This document shows, piece by piece, positions 32,191-43,300 of a stretch of DNA of 64,000 nt. Every line of letters begins with the position of its first letter. The stretch's first letter is position 1. The DNA comes from Taxillus chinensis (lineage: Eukaryota; Streptophyta; Magnoliopsida; Santalales; Loranthaceae), in contig CM042087.1 in the NCBI GenBank assembly GCA_023512835.1, positions 21,643,260-21,707,259 of the forward strand, given 5' to 3'. A program made the translations under genes and the position numbers. The notes beneath the pieces were generated by a model. That model made no database searches. It saw only the letters and a list, made by a program, of their open reading frames with translations, and had not been told where the DNA came from.

Positions 32191-33460
32191 ACCCATTTAC
32201 AACATGGTAACCAATGTTGACACCGACAACAAGCCTTGGTATCAAGATATCAAACAAGACTGTCCCAAGACTCATATCCGGTAGGGGCCTCAAAGCGAGA
32301 AAAAAGAAACGTCCGACGAGCAAGCATCAATTACTTCCTCGACGGTTCAATCTTATACGGACGCAACCATAACCAAGTTTTCCCTGCGGTGCTTAGACAA
32401 AGATGAGGCAGCTCGGGTCACCAATGAGGTTCACAACGGCGATCGCGGATCTCATGCAAATGGGCATACACTAACTAGGCAGATCATGAGGATGGGCTAC
32501 TATTGGGTTACTATGGAAAAGGATCGCATCGAGCATGTGCGTAAATGTCTTAAATGCCAGGTTTATGGGGATCGCATTCAAGCACCCCCATCCAAGTTAC
32601 ACGTGCTTACATCTCCGTGGCCATTTGCATTGTGGGGCATGGACGTCATTGGGCCCATATTTCCAAAAGCCTCCAATGGACATAGATTCATTCTTGTAGC
32701 CATCGACTATTTCACTAAGTGGGTCGAGGCAGCCTCCTACGTCCAAGTCACTCGTCGGTAATCACTAAGTTTGTCCGCAACAACATCGTATGCCGCTATG
32801 GGCTCCCGGAGCACATTATAACGTATAATGCTGCCAATCTGAATAGCCGGATGATGGACAATTTGTGTGAACAGTTCAAAATCCGACATCGCAACTCTAC
32901 ACCTTACCGTCCTCAAATGAACGGAGCGTAGAAGCGGCAAACAAGAATATCAAGAACATTATCCGAAAAATGACCGAGACGTACAAAGATTGGAGCGAGA
33001 AACTCCCATATGCACTACATGCCTATAGAACCACAGTCCGGACTTCAACCGGGGCAACGCCATTTTCCTTAGTTTATGGCATGGAGGCTGTTTTACCGGT
33101 GGAAGTAGAAATCCCATCTCTCGAGGGTGCTCATGGATACCAAGCTAGATGGCCGAATGGGTTAAGAACCGTTTCAACAGTTGAACCTAATTGACGGGAA
33201 ACGATTCACAACGCTTGCCGAGGTCGGCTTTATCAAAAGAGAATGATGGCTAGCTTCAACAAAAAGGTGCGACCAAGAGCATTTCAAGAAGGAGACCTGG
33301 TCCCGAAAAAGATACTACCAATACAAACATGATCACAGAGGCAAATGGACTCCAAATTATGAGGGGCCGTATGTTGTAAAAAAGAGCATTCTCGGGTGGT
33401 GCACTCGTCCTCACCAAAATGGATGGAGACGAACTCCCGAACCCCGTAAACAAGTGATGT
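32191..33460 (+). pseudogene. pol: Element A integrase (broken)
   Basis: The zinc-binding part shows MGYYWVTMEKD...CLKCQVYGD near 32490-32575. The core has WGMDVIGPIF (first Asp 32642-32644). The second block reads IITYNAANLN, with Tyr (32824-32826) at the usual Asp. The Glu block follows RPQMNGA in a shifted frame near 32931. Later words YALHAYRTT, GATPFSLVYGMEAVLPVEVEIPS fit Tat integrases. The C-terminal part to about 33460 is shifted. Integrase would join element DNA to the genome; this copy lacks a key residue and frame. Confidence 0.85.
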
Positions 33461-34560
33461 AGTAAAGAAATTTTATGTTTAGTTTCCGTTCTTGTACCAA
33501 AGTGGATTTAAAATTGTCATTTATTGAAAGAATTCTCCATGTTCTTAAACCTTTCATATATCCTTATTTTCCAAGAAGGGAGCTTTTCCCCGAGAAAGAG
33601 ACCAAAAAGGGGCACCAAAGGGCCAAAAAAAAAAAAGAGAGCCTTCTCATCTTTCAAAAGAACTCCAAACATCATTCACTATTGAGTCCAAATCTCACGC
33701 TCATCATCTCCTTCATATAAATGACAACAAAAAATTCATTTTGGTACAAAGACAAGGAAGTCGCAACTAAGAGCGGACTTGGTGAAAACCCGAAAGGGCG
33801 CTAAGGGTAAAATACAAAGCTCGTGAAAAGAGAGAAGGATTAAAGGCGGACTTAGTGAAAACCCGAAAGGGCACTAAGGGTAAAATACAAAGCCAAACAA
33901 AAGGACCAGGATCCAAAGTCACCTAAAGCGACTCGATAGAATCTCAAGCACCTCGGAGGGATTGATCGGTTACTCCACATCAAAGGCTGGCCTATGAATA
34001 GAAGGATTGGTCATGTTTTGAGTACACTTTGATCAACTTTGTAAACCAATATCTTAAAAAATTATCATTCTGTTTTTATAAAAGGAAGACTTGTTAAACT
34101 CTTATGATAATGCATGAGTCATGTTGTGTATGATGATGTACTTTTCTCAAAATTCTTTTTCAAAATTCCCCAAGCGCGAGTTTTCTTGAACATTCCATGC
34201 ATGGGGATATCAACATTGCAGAAAAGATGGCGCCCCGGTCTCTTGGAGCAAAGAGAGAACAAAAAGCACAAGTCATCCCCTGGCCTCTTTCCCGACAGAG
34301 GAGAAGGATTCACAAACTTAATCATAAAGTCACATACATTCACGCATCTTCATGCATCATTAGCATACATCCTAGCATGTTTGTTCTTCTTACTCACGGG
34401 ATTATCCGTATATCAGAATGGCATGAGGATTCATCTCATGATCTACCAACAGTTAAGCTTCAAAGACAAATGAGGACTCACCCTCAACAAACGGAATTCC
34501 CTTTCAAAATCAAGGAACTAAACTCCTGGCAGACCTAGATCGTAAGCCCAAGCATAACTC
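33461..34560 (+). other. Element A 3' UTR, first part, with a 73-bp duplication
   Basis: Non-coding. A block with cggacttggtgaaaaccc, gaaagggc and taagggtaaaatacaaagc occurs twice, at about 33771 and 33845. The rest, 33900-34560, shows no repeat or gene. Confidence 0.6.
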
Positions 34561-34599
34561 TTGAGTGGTAATCTCGTAGAGCGATCTCTTAGAGTGAAC

Positions 34600-35340
34600 T
34601 CGTAGGGAGCCATGATAGAGTCACCTATCCATAGCCCAAGATGCTACCTCACTATCATTCGACCCAAGATGTCGTGTCATGCCCAAGAAGCTATTCGGCC
34701 CAAGAAGCCACTCTCATAGCCCAAGAAGCTATTTGGCCCAAGAAGCCACCTTTATAGCCCAAGACGCTATTATTCGGCCCAAGAAGCCACCCTCATAGCC
34801 CAAGAAGCTAATCGACCCAAGATGTCACTCAAAATCGACCCAAGATGTCGTATCATAGCCCAAGAAGCTATATGGCCCAAGAAGCCACTCTCATAGCCCA
34901 AGAAGCTATCTGGCCCAAGAAGCCACCTTTATAGCCCGAAACGCTATTATTTGGCCCAAGAAGCCACCCTCATAGCCCAAGAAGCTAATCGACCCAAGAT
35001 GTCACTCAAAATCGACCCAAGATGTCGTATCATAGCCCAAGAAGCTATATGGCCCAAGAAGCCACTCTCATAGCTCAAGAAGCTATTTGGCCCAAGAAGC
35101 CACCTTTATAGCCCGAGACGCTATTATTCGGCCCAAGAAGCAACCCTCGTAGCCCAAGAAGCTAACCGACCCAAGATATTACTCATTTTCGACCCAAGAT
35201 GTCGTATCATAGCCCAAAAGCTATTCGGCCCAAGAAGCCACCTTTATAGCCCAAGAAGCAAATCAACCTAAGATGTCATATCATAGCCCAAGAAGCTATT
35301 CGGCCCAAGAAGCCACCCTCATAACCAAAAATGCCGCATC
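34600..35340 (+). repeat. Satellite-like tandem array in element A 3' UTR
   Basis: Short units of about 18 bp (agcccaagaagct, ggcccaagaagccac, cgacccaagatgtc) alternate, and their order repeats as a higher unit: the marker cgacccaagatgtcgt starts at 34660, 34836, 35013 and 35190, a spacing of 176-177 bp. Such 3' UTR arrays are known in Tat/Ogre elements. Confidence 0.9.
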
Positions 35341-35430
35341 AATCTCATAGCAATGCCAAACTCCAAGGAGATCTAACCATTCAAAATGGGTATTTGGTTA
35401 TCTTTGTACATCATTTGTATACAAACAATG

Positions 35431-35446
35431 CACAAAGAGGGGCAGC
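35431..35446 (+). other. Polypurine tract of element A
   Basis: cacaaagaggggcagc directly precedes TGTTGCACC of the 3' LTR. Confidence 0.78.
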
Positions 35447-36534
35447 TGTTGCACCCCATTTTGACCAGGTTAGATCGCAATCGTACTTGGCGAAGGACCA
35501 CTAAGTGACAGAGGATGACATTCGGAGAATAACGCACTTGACCACGCTTGATTCCGAGGAGAAATGAAATGATTATGATAAAAACATAAACAAGTTGAAT
35601 AGGAAAACCATGGGCACGCCCCCTATTTTATTAATAACTTCCCCGATACTTGTCGTAATCCAACAAAGTCAATTGAATTGATTAGATAACACCTTTATCT
35701 ATCATTTCCAATTGGTTTGAGAATATTCCGGGTTGTATTCAATTAGTTATGATTTTTCAAAGTTGGCAACCAAACCTTGTGCAAATTTGGGGGAGACAGC
35801 TAGTGCGCAGCGCACTATTTTGCCAATAACTTTCTCAATACTCATTGGATCTGAACAAAGTCAATTGCATTAGTTAGATAACATCTTTATCTATCATCTC
35901 CAATTGGTTTGAGAATATTCCGGGTTGTATTCAATTAGTTATGATTTTTCAAAGTTGGCAACCAAACCTTGTGCAAATTTGGGGGAGACAGCTAGTGCGC
36001 AGCGCACTATTTTGCCAATAACTTTCTCAATACTCATTGGATATGAACAAAATCAATTGCATTAGTTAGATAACATCTTTATCTATCATCTCCAATTGGT
36101 TTGAAGGTAATCCGAGTTCTATGCAATTAACTATGAATTTTTGAATCAGACGGGCAGAATGCTCACTTTATCATGTACCTCTGTGCGGTATTTCCCACTT
36201 TTCTCTTAAATGGATGATCCGTTTGGAGTGATTCCAATTTCAAGAGATAGATAACAGAATTTAGAGCAAAACAAGACCAATTTGGCCCTAATCCGAGCTC
36301 TGTGGAGAATGTTATGAATTTTTGAAGTTGCCCCAAAAATCTGCCAATTTTTCACGAATTTTGGTTCTTCATATGCATGTTTGTCCCACATTGCCAGTTT
36401 TGCTTCTCCTTGGCCCAAGATATATACAAAGGCACTCTCCTTACACAGCAAGTGATAACAAGAGAGGCCTAAGGAAGCCCAAGTAGAGGCGCCACGTGGC
36501 GACCGAGCCCACACACGGAAATTTTTGGGGAAAC

Positions 36535-37325
36535 CCAAATCCGGTGGTCAAACTTGGTCAAATCCGGACTAAACCCAAATCCGGAGGTCAAACTTGGTCA
36601 AATCCGGACTAAACCCAAATCCGGCGGTCAAACTTGGTCAAATCCGGACTAAGCCCAGATCCAGGTGGTCAAACTTGGTCAAATCCGGACTCTTGGTCAA
36701 ACTTGGTCAAATCGGACTAAGCCCAATCCGGCTAAGCCCAAATCCGGTGGTCAAACTTGGTCAATCGATGCGGAGTAAGAGTGACATGATCCGGACTAAG
36801 CCCAAATCCGGTGGTCAAACTTGGTCAATCGATGCGGAGTAAGGACTTACAGATCCGGACTAAGCCCAAATCCAGGGGTCAAACCTGGTCAACTGATGCG
36901 GAGTAAGGACTTACGATCCGGACTAAGCCCGGATCCGGTGGTCAAACTTGGTCACCTGATGCGGAATAAGGACTTACCGATGCGGACTAAGGCCATTGAT
37001 CCGGAATAAAGCCCAGATCCAGGAGGTCAAACTTGGTCAACGATGCGGAGTAAGACTCGATCCGGACTAAGCCCAGATCCGGTGGTCAAACTTGGTCAAC
37101 CGATGCGGAATAAGGACTTACTGATGTGGACTAAGGCCACCGATCCAGAATAAGCGCAGATCCGGAGGTCAAACTTGGTCAAATCCGAGCTAAACCTATT
37201 GATGCGGAATAAGCTCATTAGTGCGGAATAAGGACTTGTTAATACGGAATGAGGACCTATAGATGCGAATAAGGCCACCGATCCGGAATAAGCCTAGATC
37301 CGGAGGTCAAACCTGGTCAATAATT
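36535..37325 (+). repeat. U3 tandem array in element A 3' LTR
   Basis: Same units as 21601-22448, with differences in unit number and small indels. Confidence 0.88.
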
Positions 37326-37854
37326 TTGAAAAACTCCAAAATAGCTCCTCTACAGTCTGGGAGTGACTCCAAAGCATCGGGACTCGAAAATTCTTTTTAA
37401 GTGCATTAAATGCCAGCAGTGTCTCGGAACCCTTTTTTAAGCGTGGGAATTGAGGAGTCTCCAAATATTACATTCAAATGTCTCGGAACTCCATTTTTGA
37501 GCATAGGGACGGAAGACCTTCGTAATTAAATGTCATTTTCCTCGGGACATCACGGTTGACCTGGGGATTGCATGACCATTAATTCCCAACGGCTCTAATA
37601 CATCCGGAAATGCATTCCGCCCTTACCCACCAAAGCGTCCAGGTACAACAGAGGATTAAATAATCTCAAACGATTTATTTATTTTCAGCACCGGACTCCT
37701 TTTTCAAAGCACGGAACCGTGAATTATTGTAAATCGCCAGGAACCGAGAATTCCATTTCCGAAGTCATTAATTCATTGGAACGATGTAGTTGACTCATGG
37801 GGACTGTAAGGCATCCAATAAATGCCGAGGCACGGGCTGTCTCCCTGGGATTCC

Positions 37855-37862
37855 TATAAATA
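37855..37862 (+). promoter_or_regulatory. TATA box of element A 3' LTR
   Basis: tataaata, same context as 22991-22998. Confidence 0.6.
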
Positions 37863-38979
37863 GAACGCCCCAAGAGGCAAAGAGGGGCATCAATTATCAA
37901 GTATCGAGGAGGTTATTTCGAGAGAGAGCTTTCTCGACTAAATTTCCAAGAGATAAAAACCAGAGGGAGAGAGAGAGTATCCTGGGAATCATAAAGAGAG
38001 ATATACTCATTTTCTAAGGGAAAAACCACCCAGAATCACTTGTTCGTCTTCACGGGGAGGAGCCGACATTGGAAAAATTCTTTTTCTAACCTTTGTGCTT
38101 TCAGGAAACTCTTTGAAGGCATTACTCGAAGGAAAAAGGGGCTCCCACCGCATCATTTTCTTTCCTCCAGGTTCTCTACTTTTATTTTATTTTATCTTAT
38201 TTTTTTTTTTTATTTGTTTTCAAACATAAAACCCAAAAACTTGCTCTTTTTCCTTTTTTCCTCATCTCTCTAAAGTAGAAAAACGAAAATATAAAAAATA
38301 ATAAAATGTAAAAAAACAAAACTCAAATCTCTTCTAGAAAAATTTAAACAAGGCCTGGGCGGTCATGAGGGTTGAGCCCTAGATGCTCACATCCTAGTCT
38401 ACTTGGACCAATATCAATTGTGGCAGTATTTTCTTATTTGAATTCAAATTGCTTTTGTTTTCTTTTCTAAAAAAGGAAAATTACTTTTGTTTTCTTATAA
38501 AAAATGCAATACTGTCACACGGGCCTAGATCCCACATTCTTTTTCTAAAATTAGAATGTCCCTTTTTATTTACTTTATTAAAATCTTTTTCTTTGTTGTT
38601 TTAAGGCCTAGATCCTAAAATCTTTCTTTTTCTTAAAATTAAAAATACAAAAACTCTTTTCTAGAATAAATAATAGAGCAAGCAAACACCCATAGATCAA
38701 GACTAGGTACCAATTGTGGGCGTTGTGGGGGTGCAAGAATTTTTCTTCCTTCCCCACACGTAACCGACTCCCGAACCTAATTCTCTGGAACCGTAGACCT
38801 TTCTTTTTCTAGGTGCCCAATCACACCTTTAATTTGTTTGGTGGCGACTACTTGTTTTTCTTTTCTTTAATGGTTTGTGCGAGCCTTGTGCGGGGATGAC
38901 TCTAGGATCAATGGAATGAACTAGCATGGAGTCCTTTCACAAAAGCCAGTACGAGCCCGGTCAAAAACGGGTGATGACA

Positions 38980-38984
38980 CTCAA
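38980..38984. repeat. Target site duplication of element A, right copy (ctcaa)
   Basis: Directly after TGATGACA. The unoccupied B LTR reads ctcaa at 46751-46755. The left copy is lost in the corrupted tract. Confidence 0.7.
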
Positions 38985-39189
38985 CATCCCAGATCATCAC
39001 ATAAATTTTATTCTAGAAATCTGTAAGAGAGAGACGGCAATTAGAGAAAAACTTGAAATCCCTACCTCAAGTGTTGCAGAAAAGAATAGGGGAAATGAAT
39101 GGAGCGATCCAGATCCCGCTGCCTCAACGCCTCTGGCTTCCCGTCGTCGTAGGAGATCCTTGATCGTCGAAACCGCTCCACTCGGGTCG

Positions 39190-39228
<39 letters not shown>

Positions 39229-39663
39229 GGCGTGTAATTTCTGTGTGCAGGGAAGGGTAGGGTTTGGTCCCCTTTTCTTTTCCTATTTTATTTCTTTTTA
39301 TTTTGTTTTTAATAGAAGCCCAAGACCAAATGCAACCCATGGTTAAGTAAACCCAGAAGAAGAAAGGCAAAACAGCCCACTCTCTCTATATTGGGTTTTA
39401 CCCCCCCCCCCCCCCCCCCTGTTGGGTTTCCTTGAAGGGAGGCCCAAAGCTCAAAATACAAACCCGGGTAATTAATAAAGGGAATATAAAATTATTTGTG
39501 AAATCCCAAAAATACCCCTCGGGGCCTCAAATCCCAAATTTAGTCCAAGTACATTCAAAATTCACCATTTGACGAGTACATCATTGTGCTGATATTCATT
39601 TGTTAAAATAAGGTCTCTAACTCAAATCTTGTCTCTAAGGCCCCTTAAACACGGGTCCTTACA
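38980..39663 (-). repeat. Element B 3' LTR, proximal part
   Basis: Matches 46751-47414, including a TC microsatellite (about 39195-39230) and the terminal ccttaca. A C run at 39402-39419 with a repeated ttgggttt is not in the sister LTR. Confidence 0.9.
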
Positions 39664-39680
39664 TCCTCTCCCCCTTAAAG
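39664..39680 (-). other. Polypurine tract of element B
   Basis: On the minus strand CTTTAAGGGGGAGAGGA directly precedes TGTAAGGA of the 3' LTR. Confidence 0.82.
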
Positions 39681-39826
39681 ACTTTTCGTCCTCGAAAAGA
39701 AAATGCAGAATGAAAGGAAACAACAACCATAACCAATGAATAGACCACTAACACAAATCAATACACGCATCAAACAACCAGTTGGGCAAGTACCTGACTA
39801 TGTTGATGTTTGCCTTCCTCCCCCCT

Positions 39827-41361
39827 TCAAGGTTGTTCGTCCTCGAACAGGTCAGGGTAGTGAGCACGCATCTCAGCCTCACGTTCCCAAGTCTCTTCCT
39901 CCATACCGCGGTGTTTCCACAACACCCGAACCAACGGAATAGTCTTACCTCGTAGCTGCTTCACGCGCCAATCCAAAATACGGATTAGTGCCTCAACAAT
40001 CGTCACGTCCTCCCCAATATCCAGGGTACTCCAATCCAGCACATGTGTGGGATCTGGATGGTATTTCCGCAACTGGGATACATGGAAGACATCATGAACT
40101 CTGCTCAAACTGGGAGGTAATGCCAACCTATAAGCGACGGGTCCAACTCTACTCAAAATCTCGAACGGTCCAATGTATCGTGGAGATAACTTGGATCCCT
40201 TTCCAAATCTCGTATCCCCCCTCCGTGGAGAAACACGAAGAAACACGTGGTCTCCAACCAAAAACTCCAGTGGTCTGCGTCGGCGATCCGCATAAGACTT
40301 TTGTCTACTCTGGGCCGTAAGAAGGCGCTGCCTAATCAGTTGGACTTCTGCCGTGGCCTCTTGGACCAATTGAGGTCCCAACATAGCTACCTCTCCACCA
40401 TCGCCCAACATAATGGAGACCGACAAGGTCTGCCATACAATGCCTCAAATGGGGCCATCCCAATAGAAGCCTGGTAACTATTATTATAGGCAAACTCTAC
40501 CAAAGGAAGGTGAGAAGCCCATGATCCCCCAAAATCAAGCACACAAGCTCTCAACAGGTCTTCCAATGTTTGAATGGTCCTCTCGACTCGACCATCGGTC
40601 TCGGGATGAAAAGCAGTACTCAAATTAAGCCGCGTCCCCAATGCCTCTTGCAAACCATTCCAAAACAGAGAAGTGAATCGTGCATCTCTGTCTGAAACGA
40701 TAGACAAAGGCACTCCATGCAATCGCACAATCTCATCAACATACAACTGGCTCAATGTTCCAATGGAGTCTCGCTCCCGAATAGCCAAGAAATGGGCCGA
40801 TTTAGTCAATCGGTCTACAATGACCCAAATCATATCCTTCCTCCCGAAGTGGTAGGAAGTCCCGTCACAAAATCCATGGTAATAAGCTCCCACTTCCACT
40901 CGACCCACAGGCAATGATCAGAATCGACCAGCAAGTCGTTGGTGCTCGCCTTTACTTGTTGACAAGTAAGGCACCTGGAAACAAACTCGCTATACACCTC
41001 TTCGACCCTGGCCACCGAAGCGTGCTCGCACGGCATGATACATCTTAGTCCCTCCTGGATGCACGGCCAAACGGGAATGATGAAACTCCCTCATCGGATC
41101 CTCGCGTAAGGAGGACGGTACTATCAAGCGCCCCCGAAATCTCGGCTCATGTTCAGTCCCTTCGTCCATTCCCCCAGACGGTTCACCGGCCTCTACCTGG
41201 GCCCGGATCACTTCACAGTCCACGTCCCCCAACTGTCCCTCACGGACACGATGGTATAACTCTGGCATTACAGCAATAGAACATAGGACTGCTTCCCCAC
41301 TGCTAAAATCAGGCTGTACCTGCAGCACTGCTAACTGTTCCATCATTTTCCATTCTCTCAT
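39827..41361 (-). pseudogene. pol: Element B integrase with chromodomain-like tail (broken)
   Basis: Reading on the minus strand: zinc-binding part (FHHSRLAVHPGGTKMYH, then CLTCQQVKA, 41150-40950), core with [17 protein letters not shown] and [14 protein letters not shown] (about 40890-40560), GPY/F-type block (YIGPFEILSRVGPVAYRLALP, about 40170), then a tail with VTIVEALIRILDW, VRVLWKH and EEETWEREAEM ending at 39827. That tail is the chromodomain-type end of Tekay/Del chromoviruses, thought to guide insertion to marked chromatin. Frame changes lie near 41000 and 40420. Confidence 0.87.
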
Positions 41362-41383
41362 GGAAACCTCAGCTTTTCCCTTC

Positions 41384-42500
41384 CTACTCAGTGCATCGCA
41401 ACCACATTCCCCTTTCCAGGTGTGTAGGAGAGTGTAAAGTCAAACATCTGCAAGTACTCCACCCATCTCCTCTCGTCTCAAATTTAGATCCCTCTGGGTG
41501 AAGATATACTGTAGGCTTTTGTGGTCGGTGTATACCACAAATTTCTCCCCCAGCAGGTAATGTTGCCACGACTTCAAGGCAAAGATAATTGCTGCTAATT
41601 CCAGATCATGCGTTGGGTAATTCTGCTCATGGGGCTTAAGCTATCGTGAGCCATAAGCTATGACTTTGTGTTCCTGCATCAGAACACACCCCAATCCAAC
41701 GCGGGATGCATCACAATACACTTCGTAAGGCACTCCATCCCGTGGTAGACTCAAAACTGGTGCAGTAGTCAAACGAGTCTTCAATTCCTCAAAAGCTCGC
41801 TGACACTTGTCTGTCCACTCAAATTTAACTCCTTTTCGGGTCAGGGTTGTCATCGGTCCCGCTAACCGAGAGAACCCTTCCACGAAATGCCTGTAATATC
41901 CTGCCAGACCCATGAAACTACGGATCTCAAAAACATTCGTGGGCCATTTCCAAGATGATACAGATTCAATCTTGGTTGGGTCCACTCTAACTCCCTCGGC
42001 AGATACCACATGCCCAAAGAAATGTACCTCTTGCATCCAGAAGTTGCACTTGCTGAATTTAGCATACAACCAGGTGGTCTCGGAGCGTCCGTAACACCAT
42101 AGTCAAATGCTCCTCATGCTCCTCTCGGGTCCTTGAGTATACAAGGATATCATCAATAAATACCACCACAAAGGAATCTAGGTACGGGGCAAATACCTGA
42201 TTCATCAGGTGCATGAACACTGCCGGTGCGTTCGTGAGCCCAAAAGGCATCACTAACCACTCATAGTGCCCATATCTACACCTGAAAGCAATCTTAGGAA
42301 TATCCTCGCTCCTGACCCTCACCCGATGATACCCGAACGCAAGTCAATCTTTGAAAACCACTTGTGCCCCACTCAGTGGTCAAACAGGTCATCAATTCTC
42401 GGCAAAGGGTATTTGTTCTTTACCGTCACTTGGTTGACTTTCGATAATCAATGCAGAGTCGTAGTGAACCGTCTGCCTTTTTAGCAAACAAGACTGGTGC
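41384..42500 (-). pseudogene. pol: Element B reverse transcriptase and RNase H (broken)
   Basis: RT palm words [21 protein letters not shown] precede the catalytic FIDD (42149-42160, minus). After a frame change near 42065 come [53 protein letters not shown] and the RNase H start [15 protein letters not shown] (about 41700). A stop at 41641 precedes HDLELAAIIFALK and YTDHKSLQYIF. Wording fits Tekay/Del. RT makes the DNA copy and RNase H removes RNA. Confidence 0.87.
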
Positions 42501-43300
42501 ACCCCAAGGTGATGTACTTGGGCGAATGAAACTTTTATCTCCCAGCTCCTTTCTTTGCTTTTGAAGCTCCCTCAACTCGGCAGGTCCCATCCGGTATGCC
42601 ACTTGTGAGATAGGTCCCACTCCTGGAAATAACTCGATTGTGAACTCAACACTCTTGTGTGGAGGCAACTCCAGTAACTCCTCAGGAAACATATCCTGAA
42701 AATTCTCAACAACAACTGGCCACGCTCGTTTTTCAATATTACCTTCCTCCTCAAAAGTAAGTGTAGCAAGTCTATGGGTAACATTACCACATAGCTCTCT
42801 CGTCGATCCAGCCCTCCCGGCATTCTCATCCCATTCCCCCACTAGGGTACAGGGTAATCCTGTGGGTGAAATAAATGACACCCGCCGCCTATAACAATCA
42901 AACTTAGCCTGGAAGGCCATTAACCAGTCCATCCCTAAAATCAAATCAAAGGTCCTCATGGGCATCACATACAAATCAAATGTGACCTCAACATCTCCTA
43001 TCGTAAGCATACACTCACGACACACTCGGTTTATTGTCGATGCACCTCCCACAGGTGACTCAACACTCGGGGGCCTATTGCCTCACACAATCAAGTCCAA
43101 GGCTCTCAACCAAGGACTTAGCAATCAAGGAGCACGAAGCTCCGGTATCAAACAAGACAGCAACTATAGTGCGAGATATCAAAACAGTACCTCGAACCAC
43201 CGAAGGTCCGGCTTCGCCTTCCTCGGAGGAGGGTGGCAACTCCTCCCGCTCGGGTGGTGCTGAAGTGAGCGCAAATACTCTGCCATGGCTTGCCCTGCTA
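42426..43300 (-). pseudogene. pol: Element B protease and start of RT (broken)
   Basis: The aspartic protease motif VLFDTGASCSLI lies near 43140-43170. After a frame break near 43075 the fold continues ([29 protein letters not shown]). A linker leads to RT entry words [20 protein letters not shown] and [21 protein letters not shown] near 42500-42440, where the frame is lost again. Confidence 0.83.

Larger units (their letters stand above)
20557..38979 (+). mobile_element. Element A, Tat/Ogre-like Ty3/Gypsy retrotransposon inserted in element B
   Basis: LTRs of about 3.5 kb, a TGGCGACTCC-type primer site, an extra gene before gag, then gag, protease with G-patch, RT, two successive RNase H domains, integrase, a long 3' UTR with tandem repeats and a polypurine tract. 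A second RNase H before integrase and the extra 5' gene are marks of the Tat/Ogre group. The left end is hidden by the corrupted tract and 20557 is estimated from the 3' LTR. The right duplication is ctcaa (38980-38984), matching the empty site at 46751-46755 in the other B LTR. Confidence 0.88.
35447..38979 (+). repeat. Element A 3' LTR
   Basis: 3533 bp, TGTTGCACCCC to CGGGTGATGACA. U3 holds two full 192-bp units (35709, 35901) and a partial third (36093), the G-box palindrome (36490-36501), the tandem array (36535-37325) and a TATA box (37855-37862). This is the clean copy against which the corrupted 5' LTR can be judged. Confidence 0.92.

Noticed and set aside
34600..35340. Possible CRISPR-like array
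   Set aside because: Units are about 18 bp with no unique spacers, in a plant retrotransposon 3' UTR; the higher-order period marks a tandem repeat.
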